Shown in pieces: positions 49,739-59,592 of a stretch of DNA of 64,000 nucleotides. The notes below the pieces were generated by a model that was not told where the DNA came from, ran no database searches, and saw nothing but the letters and a program-made list of their open reading frames with translations. Position 1 is the stretch's first letter; the number at the start of each line of letters is the position of its first letter. The position numbers and the translations under genes are program-made. This DNA comes from Campylobacter volucris (lineage in GTDB: Bacteria > Campylobacterota > Campylobacteria > Campylobacterales > Campylobacteraceae), in NCBI RefSeq assembly GCF_008011665.1, contig NZ_VOWJ01000014.1, forward strand, positions 58,594 through 122,593, given 5' to 3'.

Positions 49739-52297
49739 ATGGAAAATATTTTTACTAAAGATCTAGATATTGAAGATATAGACATAGAAAGCTCGATAAA
49801 AAGTAGCTATTTGGATTATTCTATGAGTGTTATTATTGGGCGTGCCTTGCCTGATGCTAGAGATGGACTTAAGCCAGTTCATAGAAGAATTTTATATGCC
49901 ATGAATGATTTGGGAGTTGGAAGCCGTAGTGCGTATAAAAAATCAGCTCGTATAGTAGGGGATGTTATAGGTAAGTATCATCCGCATGGAGATGTTGCTG
50001 TATATGATGCTTTAGTAAGAATGGCCCAAGATTTTTCTATGCGTTATCCAAGCGTTGATGGGCAAGGAAATTTTGGTTCTATCGATGGAGATGGTGCTGC
50101 TGCTATGCGTTATACTGAAGCTAGAATGACTATTTTAGCTGAAGAGTTGTTGCGTGATATTGATAAAGATACGGTTGATTTTGTTCCAAACTATGATGAT
50201 TCTATGAGTGAACCAGATGTTTTACCTGCTAGAGTTCCAAATTTATTACTTAATGGTTCTAGTGGTATAGCCGTAGGTATGGCTACAAATATTCCTCCGC
50301 ATAGTTTAAATGAACTTATAGATGGTCTTTTATATTTGATTGATAATAAAGAATGCTCACTAGAAGAAATTATGCAATTTATTAAAGGTCCTGATTTTCC
50401 AACTGGTGGAATTATATATGGTAAAAAAGGCATAATAGAAGCTTATCGCACTGGTAGAGGCAGGGTTAAAGTTAGAGCTAAAACCCATATAGAAAAAAGA
50501 GCAAATAAAGATATAATAGTTATTGATGAGCTTCCTTATCAAACCAATAAAGCAAGACTTATAGAGCAAATTGCTGATTTAGCCAAAGAAAAACAAATTG
50601 AAGGTATTGCTGAAGTAAGAGATGAGAGTGATAGAGAAGGTATAAGAGTAGTTATAGAATTAAAACGCGATGCTATGAGTGAGATTATTTTAAATAATTT
50701 ATTTAAATCAACTACGATGGAAAATACTTTTGGTGTGATAATGCTTGCCATACATAATAAAGAACCAAAAATATTTTCTTTAATAGAGCTCTTAAATTTA
50801 TTCTTAAATCACAGAAAAACGGTTATTATAAGAAGGACTATATATGAACTTCAAAAAGCTAGAGCTAGAGCTCATATATTAGAAGGCTTAAAAATAGCTT
50901 TAGATAATATAGATGAAGTTATAGCTTTGATAAAAAATTCGCCTGATAATCCTACTGCAAAAAATTTACTGATGGAAAAATTTGGCCTTAGTGAGCTCCA
51001 ATCAAATGCTATATTAGATATGAAATTAGGTCGTTTAACAGGACTTGAAAGAGAAAAAATTGATAATGAACTAAAAGAATTATTAGCTGAAATTCAAAGA
51101 CTTGATCAAATTTTAAAAAGTGAAACTTTGCTTGAAAATTTAATTAAAGATGAGTTAAAAGAAATAAAAGCTAAATTTGATGTTCCAAGAATCACTCAAA
51201 TAGAAGATGATTACGATGATATAGATGTTGAAGATTTAATACCAAATGAAAATATGGTAGTAACCATAACTCATCGTGGCTATATAAAACGCGTTCCAAG
51301 TAAGCAATATGAAAAACAAAAACGCGGCGGCAAAGGTAAGGTAGCAGTCACTACATACGATGATGACTTTATAGAAAATTTCTTTACAGCAAATACTCAT
51401 GATACTTTGATGTTTGTAACAGATCGCGGACAGCTTTATTGGCTAAAAGTATATAAAATTCCAGAAGGAAGTAGAATGGCTAAAGGTAAAGCTGTGGTAA
51501 ATCTTATCAATTTACAAGCTGATGAAAAGATTATGGCAATTATTCCTACGACAGATTTTGATGAAAATAAATCTTTATGCTTTTTTACAAAAAATGGAAT
51601 CGTAAAACGCACAAATTTAAGTGAATATCAAAATATTAGAAGCGTAGGCGTAAGAGCTATAAATTTAGACGAAAATGATGAATTAGTAACTGCTATAATA
51701 GTCACACGAGATGAAAATGAAATACTAAATTCTCAAACCGATGAAAATGAGATGTTAGATGATGAGAATATAGAAGAAAATACAAAAGGTAAAATGCTTT
51801 TTGCTGTAACCAAAAAAGGTATGTGTATCAAATTCCCACTAGCTAAAGTAAGAGAGATAGGCCGTGTTAGTCGAGGTGTAACGGCTATTAAATTTAAAGA
51901 AAAAAATGATGAATTAGTAGGTGCAGTTGTCATAGAAAATGATGAACAAGAAATTTTAAGTGTTAGCGCAAAGGGTATAGGAAAACGCACTAATGCAGGC
52001 GAATATAGACTCCAAAGTAGAGGTGGAAAAGGCGTTATTTGTATGAAGCTTACGCCAAAAACTAAAGAGCTAATTAGTGTTGTTATTGTTGATGAAAGTA
52101 TGGATTTAATGGCTTTAACAACTAGTGGAAAAATGATACGAGTTGATATGCAAAGTATTAGAAAGGCAGGAAGAAATACTAGTGGAGTTATAGTGGTAAA
52201 TGTTGAAAATGATGAGGTTGTAAGTATTGCTAAGTGTCCTAAAGAAGAAGAGGATGACTTTGAAAATGATACTAATGTAGATTTAAATTTAGAATAG
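49739..52297 (+). CDS. gyrA: DNA gyrase subunit A with Val86
   Basis: Breaks and rejoins DNA during supercoiling, with GyrB (not in this window). The catalytic Tyr is Y125 in [10 protein letters not shown]. The quinolone-resistance region reads [10 protein letters not shown], giving valine at residue 86 where C. jejuni has threonine; Asp90 and Pro104 are as in C. jejuni. The C-terminal beta-pinwheel has the GyrA-box region [13 protein letters not shown]. The tail is acidic. At 852 residues it is full length. Confidence 0.98.
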   Translation: MENIFTKDLDIEDIDIESSIKSSYLDYSMSVIIGRALPDARDGLKPVHRRILYAMNDLGVGSRSAYKKSARIVGDVIGKYHPHGDVAVYDALVRMAQDFSMRYPSVDGQGNFGSIDGDGAAAMRYTEARMTILAEELLRDIDKDTVDFVPNYDDSMSEPDVLPARVPNLLLNGSSGIAVGMATNIPPHSLNELIDGLLYLIDNKECSLEEIMQFIKGPDFPTGGIIYGKKGIIEAYRTGRGRVKVRAKTHIEKRANKDIIVIDELPYQTNKARLIEQIADLAKEKQIEGIAEVRDESDREGIRVVIELKRDAMSEIILNNLFKSTTMENTFGVIMLAIHNKEPKIFSLIELLNLFLNHRKTVIIRRTIYELQKARARAHILEGLKIALDNIDEVIALIKNSPDNPTAKNLLMEKFGLSELQSNAILDMKLGRLTGLEREKIDNELKELLAEIQRLDQILKSETLLENLIKDELKEIKAKFDVPRITQIEDDYDDIDVEDLIPNENMVVTITHRGYIKRVPSKQYEKQKRGGKGKVAVTTYDDDFIENFFTANTHDTLMFVTDRGQLYWLKVYKIPEGSRMAKGKAVVNLINLQADEKIMAIIPTTDFDENKSLCFFTKNGIVKRTNLSEYQNIRSVGVRAINLDENDELVTAIIVTRDENEILNSQTDENEMLDDENIEENTKGKMLFAVTKKGMCIKFPLAKVREIGRVSRGVTAIKFKEKNDELVGAVVIENDEQEILSVSAKGIGKRTNAGEYRLQSRGGKGVICMKLTPKTKELISVVIVDESMDLMALTTSGKMIRVDMQSIRKAGRNTSGVIVVNVENDEVVSIAKCPKEEEDDFENDTNVDLNLE

Positions 52298-52305
52298 TAA
52301 AATTC

Positions 52306-52321
52306 TTGGAATGCTTTTTGC
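52306..52321 (+). promoter_or_regulatory. Sigma54-type promoter before flgP
   Basis: TTGGAATGCTTTTTGC has GG and GC separated by ten bases, the -24/-12 arrangement of RpoN promoters, 38 bases before the flgP ATG. A sigma70-like GATAAAAT lies just downstream, so either may be used. Confidence 0.5.
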
Positions 52322-52358
52322 TGTTTTGATAAAATCAATATAAATTGAAGGTGTTAAA

Positions 52359-52874
52359 ATGAAAAAAATTGTTTTTATGTTTTGTTTGGTCTTAGGTTTT
52401 AGTGCATGTGCTCTAGATCAGAGAGCTTTAAATGCTAATCAGACTCAAGCTAGTACTGCTTCTAATGATGTTGTAGTACAAAAGGTTGATAAAGAGGATG
52501 TTCGTAGTATCATTAGGGAAGAAAAGATGCTTGCAAATGATACAAACACAGACAATGATTTAACTTTTACTGCAGTAGGAGAAGGTATAGCTCCACTTAA
52601 CACTGTTTCAGTTGGACAAGCTTTGGCATTAGCTAAAAGAGCAGCGATTACAGATGCTTATAGACAATTAGCGAGTAAGTTGTATGGTGTGAGAGTTAAT
52701 GGTAAAGACACGGTAAAAGATGCTATGCTTAAAAGTTCAACCATTACAGCTCAAGTAAATGGTTTGATTAAAAACGCTAGCGTGGTTGATCAAGATTTTA
52801 AAGATGGACTTTATAGAGTAAATGTAGAATTAAAAATTGATTCAGACAAGTGGAAAGAATTATTTGCTTATTAA
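52359..52874 (+). CDS. flgP: Flagellar lipoprotein FlgP
   Basis: A 171-residue outer-membrane lipoprotein with lipobox FSAC (Cys17) and a LPP20-like domain (GEGIAPLNTVSVGQALALAKRAAITDAYRQLASKL). In C. jejuni FlgP forms the large basal disk that holds the high-torque motor and is needed for motility. Matches Cj1026c in length and order after gyrA. It overlaps flgQ by 25 bases in another frame. Confidence 0.95.
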   Translation: MKKIVFMFCLVLGFSACALDQRALNANQTQASTASNDVVVQKVDKEDVRSIIREEKMLANDTNTDNDLTFTAVGEGIAPLNTVSVGQALALAKRAAITDAYRQLASKLYGVRVNGKDTVKDAMLKSSTITAQVNGLIKNASVVDQDFKDGLYRVNVELKIDSDKWKELFAY

Positions 52875-53296
52875 TTTTTTTAGCTTTTAAGGTTTTTGCT
52901 CAAGATGAATTTATATTTTGGGCAGAACTTTCTAATAAAAATTTTATCCTTTTTCATCAAAATGAAACCATCTCTATTGCTATGACTAAGAGCAAAAAAA
53001 AACAATTAGAATACGCATGTGAAATTCCTTATAATGATAAAGATTTTGCATTATTACCTCGTGATAATTTTGGCAATATTGATGAAGATAAAATGAGTAA
53101 GATGGATAAATTTAATTTTTTAAATTCAAGAAAAAGTGATTTGATTGATTGTTTTTTAAATTTTAAAATTGATGTGAAAGATTTTACCCAAACTAATTTA
53201 GCTATGATCCATAGTGAAACTTATGTTAGAATTTTACCCTTAAGATTTATAGTAGAATTTCATAATAATAGTTTTTTTATATATTATCTAAAATAA
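52850..53296 (+). CDS. flgQ: Flagellar basal-disk factor FlgQ
   Basis: A 148-residue periplasmic protein with a short signal peptide (ICLLIFLAFKVFAQ) and GTG start inside flgP. FlgQ is needed with FlgP for motility in C. jejuni, where it stabilises and localises FlgP. Identification rests on the order gyrA-flgP-flgQ, size and signal peptide; there is no recognisable domain. Confidence 0.85.
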   Translation: MERIICLLIFLAFKVFAQDEFIFWAELSNKNFILFHQNETISIAMTKSKKKQLEYACEIPYNDKDFALLPRDNFGNIDEDKMSKMDKFNFLNSRKSDLIDCFLNFKIDVKDFTQTNLAMIHSETYVRILPLRFIVEFHNNSFFIYYLK

Positions 53297-53352
53297 CACA
53301 AAGTTAAAATTTATCACTTTAAAGATAAAATAAATAAAAACAAAGTTGTAAA

Positions 53353-54555
53353 ATGAATAAAAGTATTCCTAGATATTTATTATTTAAATATTTGCGTTTT
53401 GACAAAGATCAGCCATTTATAATGTTATCAAAAATTTTGGCTTTTTTGGGTGTAAGTATAGGTTTGTGCGTTCTTTTGGTTGCTATGACTATTATGAATG
53501 GTTTTGATAAAGAGTTTGAAAGAAAACTTTTTACTATGAATTATCCAATATCGATTTTACCTCGTTTTGGAGCTAGCGTTGATGAGAAATTATTGCAAGA
53601 TTTAAAAAATAAATTTCCAAATTTGTTATTTAGTCCTTATATTAGCACTCAAGTGATTGCTAGAAATGATTTTAAGTTAGAAGGTGGAGTGCTTTTTGGA
53701 GTCAATTTTGATGATGAGAAAAAAATCAATGATGTGATAAATCAAGCATTACAAAATAAAAATCTTCAAAAATTTGATATATTAATTGGCAGTGGTTTAA
53801 AAAATGAATTTGATCTTACATTTGATGATAAAATAACATTAATTTTTTCTAATTTAAATGCAAGTGGTTTATCTTTAATCCCACAAGTAAAGCGTTTTGA
53901 TGTTAAAGCATCTTTTTCTTCTGGTTTGCTTGCTTATGATAAAGCTTATATGTATGTAGATATTAACTCTTTAGCAAAAATTTTATCATATCCAAAAGGT
54001 GTATATGATGGATTGCATGTATTTTCAAAAAAGCCTTTTGAAGATATTAAAGCTATAGAAGAATTTTTAGGAGCTAAATATCTAAGTGTAGGTTGGTGGG
54101 AGCAAAATGGCAATTTTTTTGCTGCTTTGGCTTTGGAAAAAAGAGCACTTTTTATAGTTTTGATGCTCATTATCTTAGTTGCAAGTTTAAATATAGTTAG
54201 TTCTTTATTGATGATAGTTATGAATAGACGCTCTGAGATAGCATTATTGCTTTCTTTAGGGGTAAGTAAAAATGAAATCAAAAAAACCTTTTTTTCTTTA
54301 GGATTTTTAATTGGGGGAAGTGGAATTATAGCAGGAATGATTTTAGCAGCAATTGTTTTATATGTGCTTGGAAATTTTGATATTATTTCTTTACCTAGTG
54401 ATGTATATGGTATGAGTAAATTACCGCTAGAATTATCTTTGATTGATTTTCTATCAACGATTTTTGGTGCGATTTTTATAATTGTCTTATCGTCTTATTA
54501 TCCAGCTAAAAAAGCAACCCAAGTAAATATTTTAGAAACTTTGAGAAATGAATAA
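53353..54555 (+). CDS. LolC/LolE-type ABC transporter permease
   Basis: A 400-residue permease with an N-terminal helix (about 23-48), a large periplasmic domain and three C-terminal helices. The conserved MNRRSEIALLLSLGVSKNEI coupling loop and the opening YLLFKYLRFDKDQPFIMLSKILAFLGVSIG are those of lipoprotein-releasing permeases. No ATPase (LolD) gene is adjacent. It probably releases lipoproteins such as FlgP and MapA for outer-membrane delivery, which is inference. Confidence 0.88.
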   Translation: MNKSIPRYLLFKYLRFDKDQPFIMLSKILAFLGVSIGLCVLLVAMTIMNGFDKEFERKLFTMNYPISILPRFGASVDEKLLQDLKNKFPNLLFSPYISTQVIARNDFKLEGGVLFGVNFDDEKKINDVINQALQNKNLQKFDILIGSGLKNEFDLTFDDKITLIFSNLNASGLSLIPQVKRFDVKASFSSGLLAYDKAYMYVDINSLAKILSYPKGVYDGLHVFSKKPFEDIKAIEEFLGAKYLSVGWWEQNGNFFAALALEKRALFIVLMLIILVASLNIVSSLLMIVMNRRSEIALLLSLGVSKNEIKKTFFSLGFLIGGSGIIAGMILAAIVLYVLGNFDIISLPSDVYGMSKLPLELSLIDFLSTIFGAIFIIVLSSYYPAKKATQVNILETLRNE

Positions 54556-54565
54556 TCATTTCTCA
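54542..54565. terminator. Bidirectional hairpin terminator between the permease and SCO genes
   Basis: A perfect 10-base-pair stem (GAGAAATGA / TCATTTCTC plus one T-A pair) with a four-base loop covers both stop codons, followed on the plus strand by a T-rich ATTTAAAAATTTTTT. Confidence 0.75.
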
Positions 54566-55113
54566 TTTAAAAATTTTTTAATCTCATTATAAAAATTTTC
54601 ATAACTAATGTCACTAATTTTTTTTACAAATTTTCCATTTTCATCTAAAAGATAAAATTCGCCACTATGAGCAATGGAATATTGCATAGCAGAATTTGGA
54701 AGAGGTATTTTTTCATAAACAACCCCATAATTTTTTGTGATATTTTGAAATTCATTCTCATTTTTTGCAACTAAAGCAGTAGAATTTGGGTAAAAATATT
54801 TTACCCATTGATTAGTTTGAGTGATGTTGCTGTCTCTATTTGGATCTAATGAGATAAATAAAACATGTGCATTTTTTGCATCCATTTTAGTTAAAATATC
54901 TCCAATTAAAGCTAGCTCTGTTGGACATATATCAGGACAATAAGTATAGCCAAAATACACAATTAGCTTTTTACCGGCAAAATCTTTAAGACTTAACAAG
55001 CCTTTTTCAGAATTTAGATTAAAATTATATTTGTTATTTTGAAAATATTGATTTGAGATAAAAAAAACTCCGATTGTGATAAAAATAAGTAAGAAAAATT
55101 TCATTTTTTTCAT
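54556..55113 (-). CDS. SCO1/SenC-family copper chaperone
   Basis: A 185-residue membrane-anchored periplasmic protein with an N-terminal helix (about 5-22) and a thioredoxin fold. The copper ligands are C59 and C63 in YCPDIC and a His in IAHSGEF. SCO proteins deliver copper to cytochrome oxidase, here presumably the cbb3 type. Third of three coordinated genes (Cj0909-0911 equivalents); it lies three bases after the middle gene. Confidence 0.92.
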   Translation of the reverse strand: MKKMKFFLLIFITIGVFFISNQYFQNNKYNFNLNSEKGLLSLKDFAGKKLIVYFGYTYCPDICPTELALIGDILTKMDAKNAHVLFISLDPNRDSNITQTNQWVKYFYPNSTALVAKNENEFQNITKNYGVVYEKIPLPNSAMQYSIAHSGEFYLLDENGKFVKKISDISYENFYNEIKKFLNEK

Positions 55114-55116
55114 TTT

Positions 55117-55566
55117 TTACCTTTTTACATCAAAATCAAAATAAAAATTGAGTGGTTTTTCATCATCAAAAAGTTCAATTCTAAAACGCATTGTATCAAG
55201 AGTGCATGAACTTAAGACCAATTTGGTATGATAGGAATTATTTATTTTTTTAAAATTTGGTACTATATCTCCCATATACATATTAAGCCCATAGACTCTA
55301 GCGTTGAGTTTGTCAAAATCACCAAGATTGCTGATGTTTAAATCAAGCTCGCTCATAGAAGTAATTGGTTTTGGATTTAAAGATATTAAAATCTTTTTCC
55401 CGTTGAAATTATATTCACACTCTTGTATGTTTAAATCACATTGTAATGGTGTGAGTGTAGTGATTAATTCCCTTTTTTTGTAAAGATTATTTGTTGGATT
55501 ATTGTAAAAATAAGCTCCAGCTATCGCTAAAATAATAGCTAGGGCAAATACAATTAAATTTTTCAT
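55117..55566 (-). CDS. Small periplasmic-anchored protein in a copper cluster
   Basis: A 149-residue protein with an N-terminal hydrophobic anchor (about 4-20) and an extracytoplasmic part containing two cysteines close together (CDLNIQEC) and one near the end (SSCTL). It sits between PCu(A)C and SCO genes and overlaps the former as TAATG, which suggests a role in metal delivery. No known domain recognised (Cj0910 position). Confidence 0.75.
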   Translation of the reverse strand: MKNLIVFALAIILAIAGAYFYNNPTNNLYKKRELITTLTPLQCDLNIQECEYNFNGKKILISLNPKPITSMSELDLNISNLGDFDKLNARVYGLNMYMGDIVPNFKKINNSYHTKLVLSSCTLDTMRFRIELFDDEKPLNFYFDFDVKR

Positions 55567-55976
55567 TATTTTTTAGGGCTTATATCCTTCAATTTTATGG
55601 TTGTATTATCATCAAAATAAAGAGTTAGGTTAGCTTTTGTGTTTTCTGTGATATCTTGTTTAAGATTTAAGGCCATAATATGCATACCACCTGGTTTTAA
55701 AATGGCACTAGAATTTGCTTTGATGGTTATTTGAGGAATTTGCACCATCATCTTTTTACCATTTTCCATAATATGATCATGAATTTCAGTAGTATCACTT
55801 AGTGAGCTATCAGCTTTTATAAGTTTTATATCCTTGTTGGATTTGTTTTGAAGTTCTAAAAAAAATGCAGTTGTTTTGGCATTTGGTGGAGTTTGTTTTA
55901 CATAAGGATTGTTTATTACAATATCGCTTGCAAACAAAAATGAGCTAAATATACAAAGTGCTAAAATTTTTTTCAT
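55566..55976 (-). CDS. PCu(A)C-type copper chaperone
   Basis: A 136-residue periplasmic protein with signal peptide (cleaved after FLFAS). The copper ligands of the family are present: His and Met residues in EIHDHIMENGKKMM and GGMHIMAL. PCu(A)C proteins load copper A and/or B centres of oxidases together with SCO. First gene of the trio, divergent from pgp2. Confidence 0.92.
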   Translation of the reverse strand: MKKILALCIFSSFLFASDIVINNPYVKQTPPNAKTTAFFLELQNKSNKDIKLIKADSSLSDTTEIHDHIMENGKKMMVQIPQITIKANSSAILKPGGMHIMALNLKQDITENTKANLTLYFDDNTTIKLKDISPKK

Positions 55977-56012
55977 GCTATTTTTTCCTTTATTTTTTTA
56001 GTGTTTAGAAAC

Positions 56013-56018
56013 ATTATA
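56013..56018 (-). promoter_or_regulatory. Putative -10 element for the copper-chaperone trio
   Basis: TATAAT on the minus strand, 36 bases upstream of the PCu(A)C start codon in the 123-base divergent gap. Confidence 0.45.
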
Positions 56019-56056
56019 CACGAATAAATTTAAAAATATATTTATTGTAAAGATAT

Positions 56057-56062
56057 TATAAT
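56057..56062 (+). promoter_or_regulatory. Putative -10 element for pgp2-alr
   Basis: TATAAT within GATATTATAATGAT, 37 bases before the TTG start of pgp2 and back-to-back with the opposite promoter. Confidence 0.45.
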
Positions 56063-56099
56063 GATAGCTTTAAATTTATAAATCAAAGAAAGGTTAAAG

Positions 56100-57074
56100 T
56101 TGTTTTTGAGAGTTTTATTTTCATTGTTATTTTTCATTATATTTGCAAATGCAAGTAATCTTGCAAAAATTTATCTTAATGAAGGTTTGGAGGCTGTAGA
56201 AAAGGTTTTAGAACAAGAGCTAGCATCAAAAGAATTTTGGACTAAAGAATTAAAAGATAAAAATATTAGCTTAGGTTACTATGATGATAATATAGCTATA
56301 GTTTTGACCAATAAAAGTGATAAAATCATCAGAGTATTTTACTATGATGATGGAAAATTAGAGAGAAAATTTATACAAAAGGATGTTTTAACAGGTTTAG
56401 CAGGGGATAAAGAAATAGAAGGAGATTTAAAAACACCTATAGGTTTTTATGAACTAGGAAAGAAATTTTATCCTGGAGATTCATATTATGGCCCTTTTGC
56501 CTTTGCTACAACCTATCCTAATGTTTTAGATAAGACTTTGGGTAAAACAGGTAGTGGAATATGGATACATGGTTATCCTTTAGATGGAACTCGCATCGAT
56601 ACATATAAAACTAGGGGTTGTATAGCAATCCATAATGAGTTATTAGAAGATTTTAATAAACTTATAGCAGATAGAAAAACTTATGCTATGACTGAAGAAA
56701 AAGATAAAGTAACAACTAATATTGATGAAGTTTCTACTTTGCTTGCAAATTTGTTTGCATGGAAAGAAAGTTGGCAAAATAATGATATAAAAAAATATTT
56801 ATCATTTTACGATCAAAAAGTTTTTAAATACAACAATAAACATAAATTTGAACAATTTGCAAAAACAAAAGAGAGAATTTTTTCAAAAAATGAAAAAAAA
56901 GTGATTAAATTTTCAGATTTAAGTATCAGTCCTTATCCAAATGTAAAAAATGAAAAAATCTTTAGAATAGGTTTTTATGAAGATTATAGTGCTAAAAATT
57001 ATAAATTTAAAGGAAATAAAGTCATTTATGTAAGATTGCAAGATGATAAAATGCAAATTTTAGCTGAACAATAA
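56100..57074 (+). CDS. pgp2: L,D-carboxypeptidase Pgp2 (Csd6 homologue)
   Basis: A 324-residue periplasmic YkuD-fold enzyme that trims tetrapeptides to tripeptides in peptidoglycan, a step required for helical cell shape in C. jejuni and H. pylori. Signal peptide cleaved near FANAS. The catalytic motif is HGYPLDG followed by TRGCIAIH, with nucleophile C174. A C-terminal NTF2-like domain (KESWQNNDIKKYLSFYD) completes the Pgp2/Csd6 layout. TTG start with AAAGG upstream. It overlaps alr by one base. Confidence 0.93.
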   Translation: MFLRVLFSLLFFIIFANASNLAKIYLNEGLEAVEKVLEQELASKEFWTKELKDKNISLGYYDDNIAIVLTNKSDKIIRVFYYDDGKLERKFIQKDVLTGLAGDKEIEGDLKTPIGFYELGKKFYPGDSYYGPFAFATTYPNVLDKTLGKTGSGIWIHGYPLDGTRIDTYKTRGCIAIHNELLEDFNKLIADRKTYAMTEEKDKVTTNIDEVSTLLANLFAWKESWQNNDIKKYLSFYDQKVFKYNNKHKFEQFAKTKERIFSKNEKKVIKFSDLSISPYPNVKNEKIFRIGFYEDYSAKNYKFKGNKVIYVRLQDDKMQILAEQ

Positions 57075-58081
57075 TGGCTTATATAAAATTAGATCGTAAA
57101 GCTTATGAATTTAATCTTGACTTGATTGCCACAAAAGCGGGATCTTATGATAAAATAATATGTGTTTTTAAAGATAATGCTTATGGGCATGGAGCTAAAA
57201 TTTTAGCTCCTATTGCAAGATCTAAAGGTATTAACTTTATAGCGGTAAAAAATGAAAATGAAGCTTTGGAGTTGCAAGATTTTTTTGACAATATTTTAAT
57301 TTTATCCCATATTCCAAATTGGAATGAAAATAAAAAATTTATTTATGCTTTAAATGATAAAAATGATATAGCTAAATTTAAACCAAATACGAAAATTCAT
57401 TTAGTAGTTGATACTAATATGCATCGAAATGGTATTTTAATGCATGAGTTAGAAGAGGTTTTATTTAAAATAGAACAGAATAACTTATGCTTACAAGGTG
57501 TTATGATGCATTTTGCTGGGAGTGATGAATTTGATGCGAGTTATTATGTGCAAAAACAAAATTTTCAAATTGTCAAAGAAAAGATAAAAAATATATTGCA
57601 AGAAAAATCTAAGAATATAATTTTTCATTCCCATAATTCTGAAGCTTTATTTAGAAGCACGAAATTAGCTGAAGATGAGTATTGTAGAGTAGGACTTGTG
57701 CAATTTGGCTATGCTTATTTTAATCAAAATTTAAAAAAAGTTTTAAGTTTATGGGCAAATAAAATTAGCCAAAGAAAACTAAAAAAATTTCAAGGTGTTG
57801 GCTATGGTGGAATGTTTGTTGCAAAAGAAGAAATGGATATTGCTACATATGATTTAGGTTATGGAGATGGCCTGTTTCGATATAATGGAAAAAAAGACTT
57901 TTTTTTGCCAAATGGAAAAAAAATTCTTGGAAAAATGTCTATGGATAATTTTTCTTGTGAAGATTGTGGTGATGAGATTTGTGTAATTAAAAATGCAAAT
58001 GACATGGCACAATTTTTTAATACCATTAATTATGAAATTTTAGTTAAACTTTCACCTTTTTTACAAAGAATTGTAATTTAA
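57074..58081 (+). CDS. alr: Alanine racemase
   Basis: PLP enzyme giving D-alanine for peptidoglycan. PLP lysine predicted at K33 in FKDNAYGHGAK; the C-terminal beta domain has GVGYGGMFVA and YDLGYGDGLFRY, and LGKMSMDNFSCE. At 335 residues it is slightly shorter than usual (about 360). It is transcribed with pgp2, coupling precursor supply and trimming of peptidoglycan. Confidence 0.94.
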   Translation: MAYIKLDRKAYEFNLDLIATKAGSYDKIICVFKDNAYGHGAKILAPIARSKGINFIAVKNENEALELQDFFDNILILSHIPNWNENKKFIYALNDKNDIAKFKPNTKIHLVVDTNMHRNGILMHELEEVLFKIEQNNLCLQGVMMHFAGSDEFDASYYVQKQNFQIVKEKIKNILQEKSKNIIFHSHNSEALFRSTKLAEDEYCRVGLVQFGYAYFNQNLKKVLSLWANKISQRKLKKFQGVGYGGMFVAKEEMDIATYDLGYGDGLFRYNGKKDFFLPNGKKILGKMSMDNFSCEDCGDEICVIKNANDMAQFFNTINYEILVKLSPFLQRIVI

Positions 58082-58116
58082 GTTAAATTATATTAACATA
58101 TTTTAAAGGATATAAA

Positions 58117-58326
58117 ATGGAATTTTTAAGTTGGTTTATTTTAATTTTATTTTTATTCATAGTATTTTTACTGATAAATCGTTATGAAAAAAAACTTAAA
58201 ATGTTGCATCAAAATATAGAAATACTCAAAAATGAATGCAAAAAAAATGGTGAAGATATAGAAAAAAATAGAATATTAATAGAAAAAAATAGATTTAATA
58301 TAGAAGATATTAAAACCAAAGATTAG
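58117..58326 (+). CDS. Small membrane protein with coiled-coil tail
   Basis: A 69-residue protein with one N-terminal helix (about 4-22) followed by a charged coiled coil containing a repeated EKNR element (DIEKNRILIEKNRFNIEDI). AAGG precedes the ATG. It converges on the Fe-S gene with a four-base overlap. No function known. Confidence 0.6.
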   Translation: MEFLSWFILILFLFIVFLLINRYEKKLKMLHQNIEILKNECKKNGEDIEKNRILIEKNRFNIEDIKTKD

Positions 58327-59591
58327 TTTTCTAAAATTTGGGCTATTAACTCTAAAGGATGTAAAAATTTAGTATCAATTTTTTCATGTTCTAAAGAATT
58401 TGAAATTTGCATTCTGCAAGCTGAACACTCAGCGCTTATGATTTTAACATCAACTCTTTTTATATTTTTAGCTTTTTGTATGCCAACTTGCAGAGCTTTA
58501 TCGTAATTTTCTATCTGCATACTTACACCACCAAAGCCACAGCATTCATTTGAATTAGGCAATTCTTTAAAAATATAATTATTTTTAAGCAAAGCTCTTG
58601 GTTCTTTAAAAACACCTTGCATTTTTCTAGCGTGGCATGGATCATGATAGGTGATGCTGATATTTGTATTTTTTTGATTTTTTAATATTTCTTCTAAATT
58701 GGTATGCTTGTAAAAATATTTTGTTGCAAGTAAAATTTTTGATGATACTATTTTAGCTCTTTTTGTCCATTCTTGATTATTAATTGTGTTAAAAAAATGC
58801 TCATAATCAACATTTAACATTGCCGAACAAGTAGCTTCTGGAACGATGATATAATCTAGAGTTTTTAATTTTTCTTCAAAATATAAGATATTTTTTTTAG
58901 CCAGTTTCTCAACACTTTTAAAATCTCCCGTAAAATAATGTGGTGCTCCACAACATTGCTGATTTTTTAATAAATCTACATTGATTTTTAGATGTTTGCA
59001 TATTTTTAGCAAAGCCAAACCTGTGTTAGTGTAAGAATAATTAGCCAAACATCCTATAAAAACTCCTATGTTTTGCGTCCCTTGATTATCTATAAAATCA
59101 TCATGTGAATTTAAAAAGCTTTTTTTATTTAAAGATGGCAATAATCTATCTTTCTTGATGAGAGGGAAATTAAATTTAGCTTTCATTCCTACATTTAAAT
59201 GATTTATCTTAAAAGCACAACTTTGAAAGATATATCCAAATTTAGCAAGTAAATCTAAAATTTTTCTTTTTCTTAGAAGAAAAAAAAGTATTTTTTTATA
59301 CCAAGCTATACCAAATTTTTGAGCTATATCATAACGAGCTTTTTCTATAGCACTATCTACTCTTAAATGACTTGGGCAAACTTCGACACAATTGGTACAT
59401 AAAAAGCATGATTCTAAAGTTTTTTTAAGATTTTCATCTAAATTTAATTCTTTATTATTATAAGCATTGATTAGATCTAAAAATCCTCTTGGAGATGTAC
59501 TTTCATCGGGATTTATTTGGTGTATAGTGCAAGTTGGTATGCATTTGCCACATTTTACACAAGCATTTGAAATTTCATCAATATTTAGCAT
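58323..59591 (-). CDS. GlcF-like Fe-S oxidoreductase subunit
   Basis: A 422-residue cytoplasmic protein with two N-terminal 4Fe-4S motifs (CVKCGKCIPTC and CFLCTNCVEVC) and two C-terminal CCG domains (QQCCGAPHYF and NECCGFGGV). This is the layout of the GlcF/LldE type subunit of glycolate or lactate oxidase. The flavin partner is not adjacent. It follows hemN by one base (Cj0991c position). Substrate undetermined. Confidence 0.88.
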   Translation of the reverse strand: MLNIDEISNACVKCGKCIPTCTIHQINPDESTSPRGFLDLINAYNNKELNLDENLKKTLESCFLCTNCVEVCPSHLRVDSAIEKARYDIAQKFGIAWYKKILFFLLRKRKILDLLAKFGYIFQSCAFKINHLNVGMKAKFNFPLIKKDRLLPSLNKKSFLNSHDDFIDNQGTQNIGVFIGCLANYSYTNTGLALLKICKHLKINVDLLKNQQCCGAPHYFTGDFKSVEKLAKKNILYFEEKLKTLDYIIVPEATCSAMLNVDYEHFFNTINNQEWTKRAKIVSSKILLATKYFYKHTNLEEILKNQKNTNISITYHDPCHARKMQGVFKEPRALLKNNYIFKELPNSNECCGFGGVSMQIENYDKALQVGIQKAKNIKRVDVKIISAECSACRMQISNSLEHEKIDTKFLHPLELIAQILEN

Positions 59592-59592
59592 T

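Noticed and set aside
51733..52338. Minus-strand 201-residue frame opposite the gyrA 3' end
   Set aside because: Ser/Leu/Phe/Thr-rich antisense product of an AT-rich coding region; no ribosome site or family.
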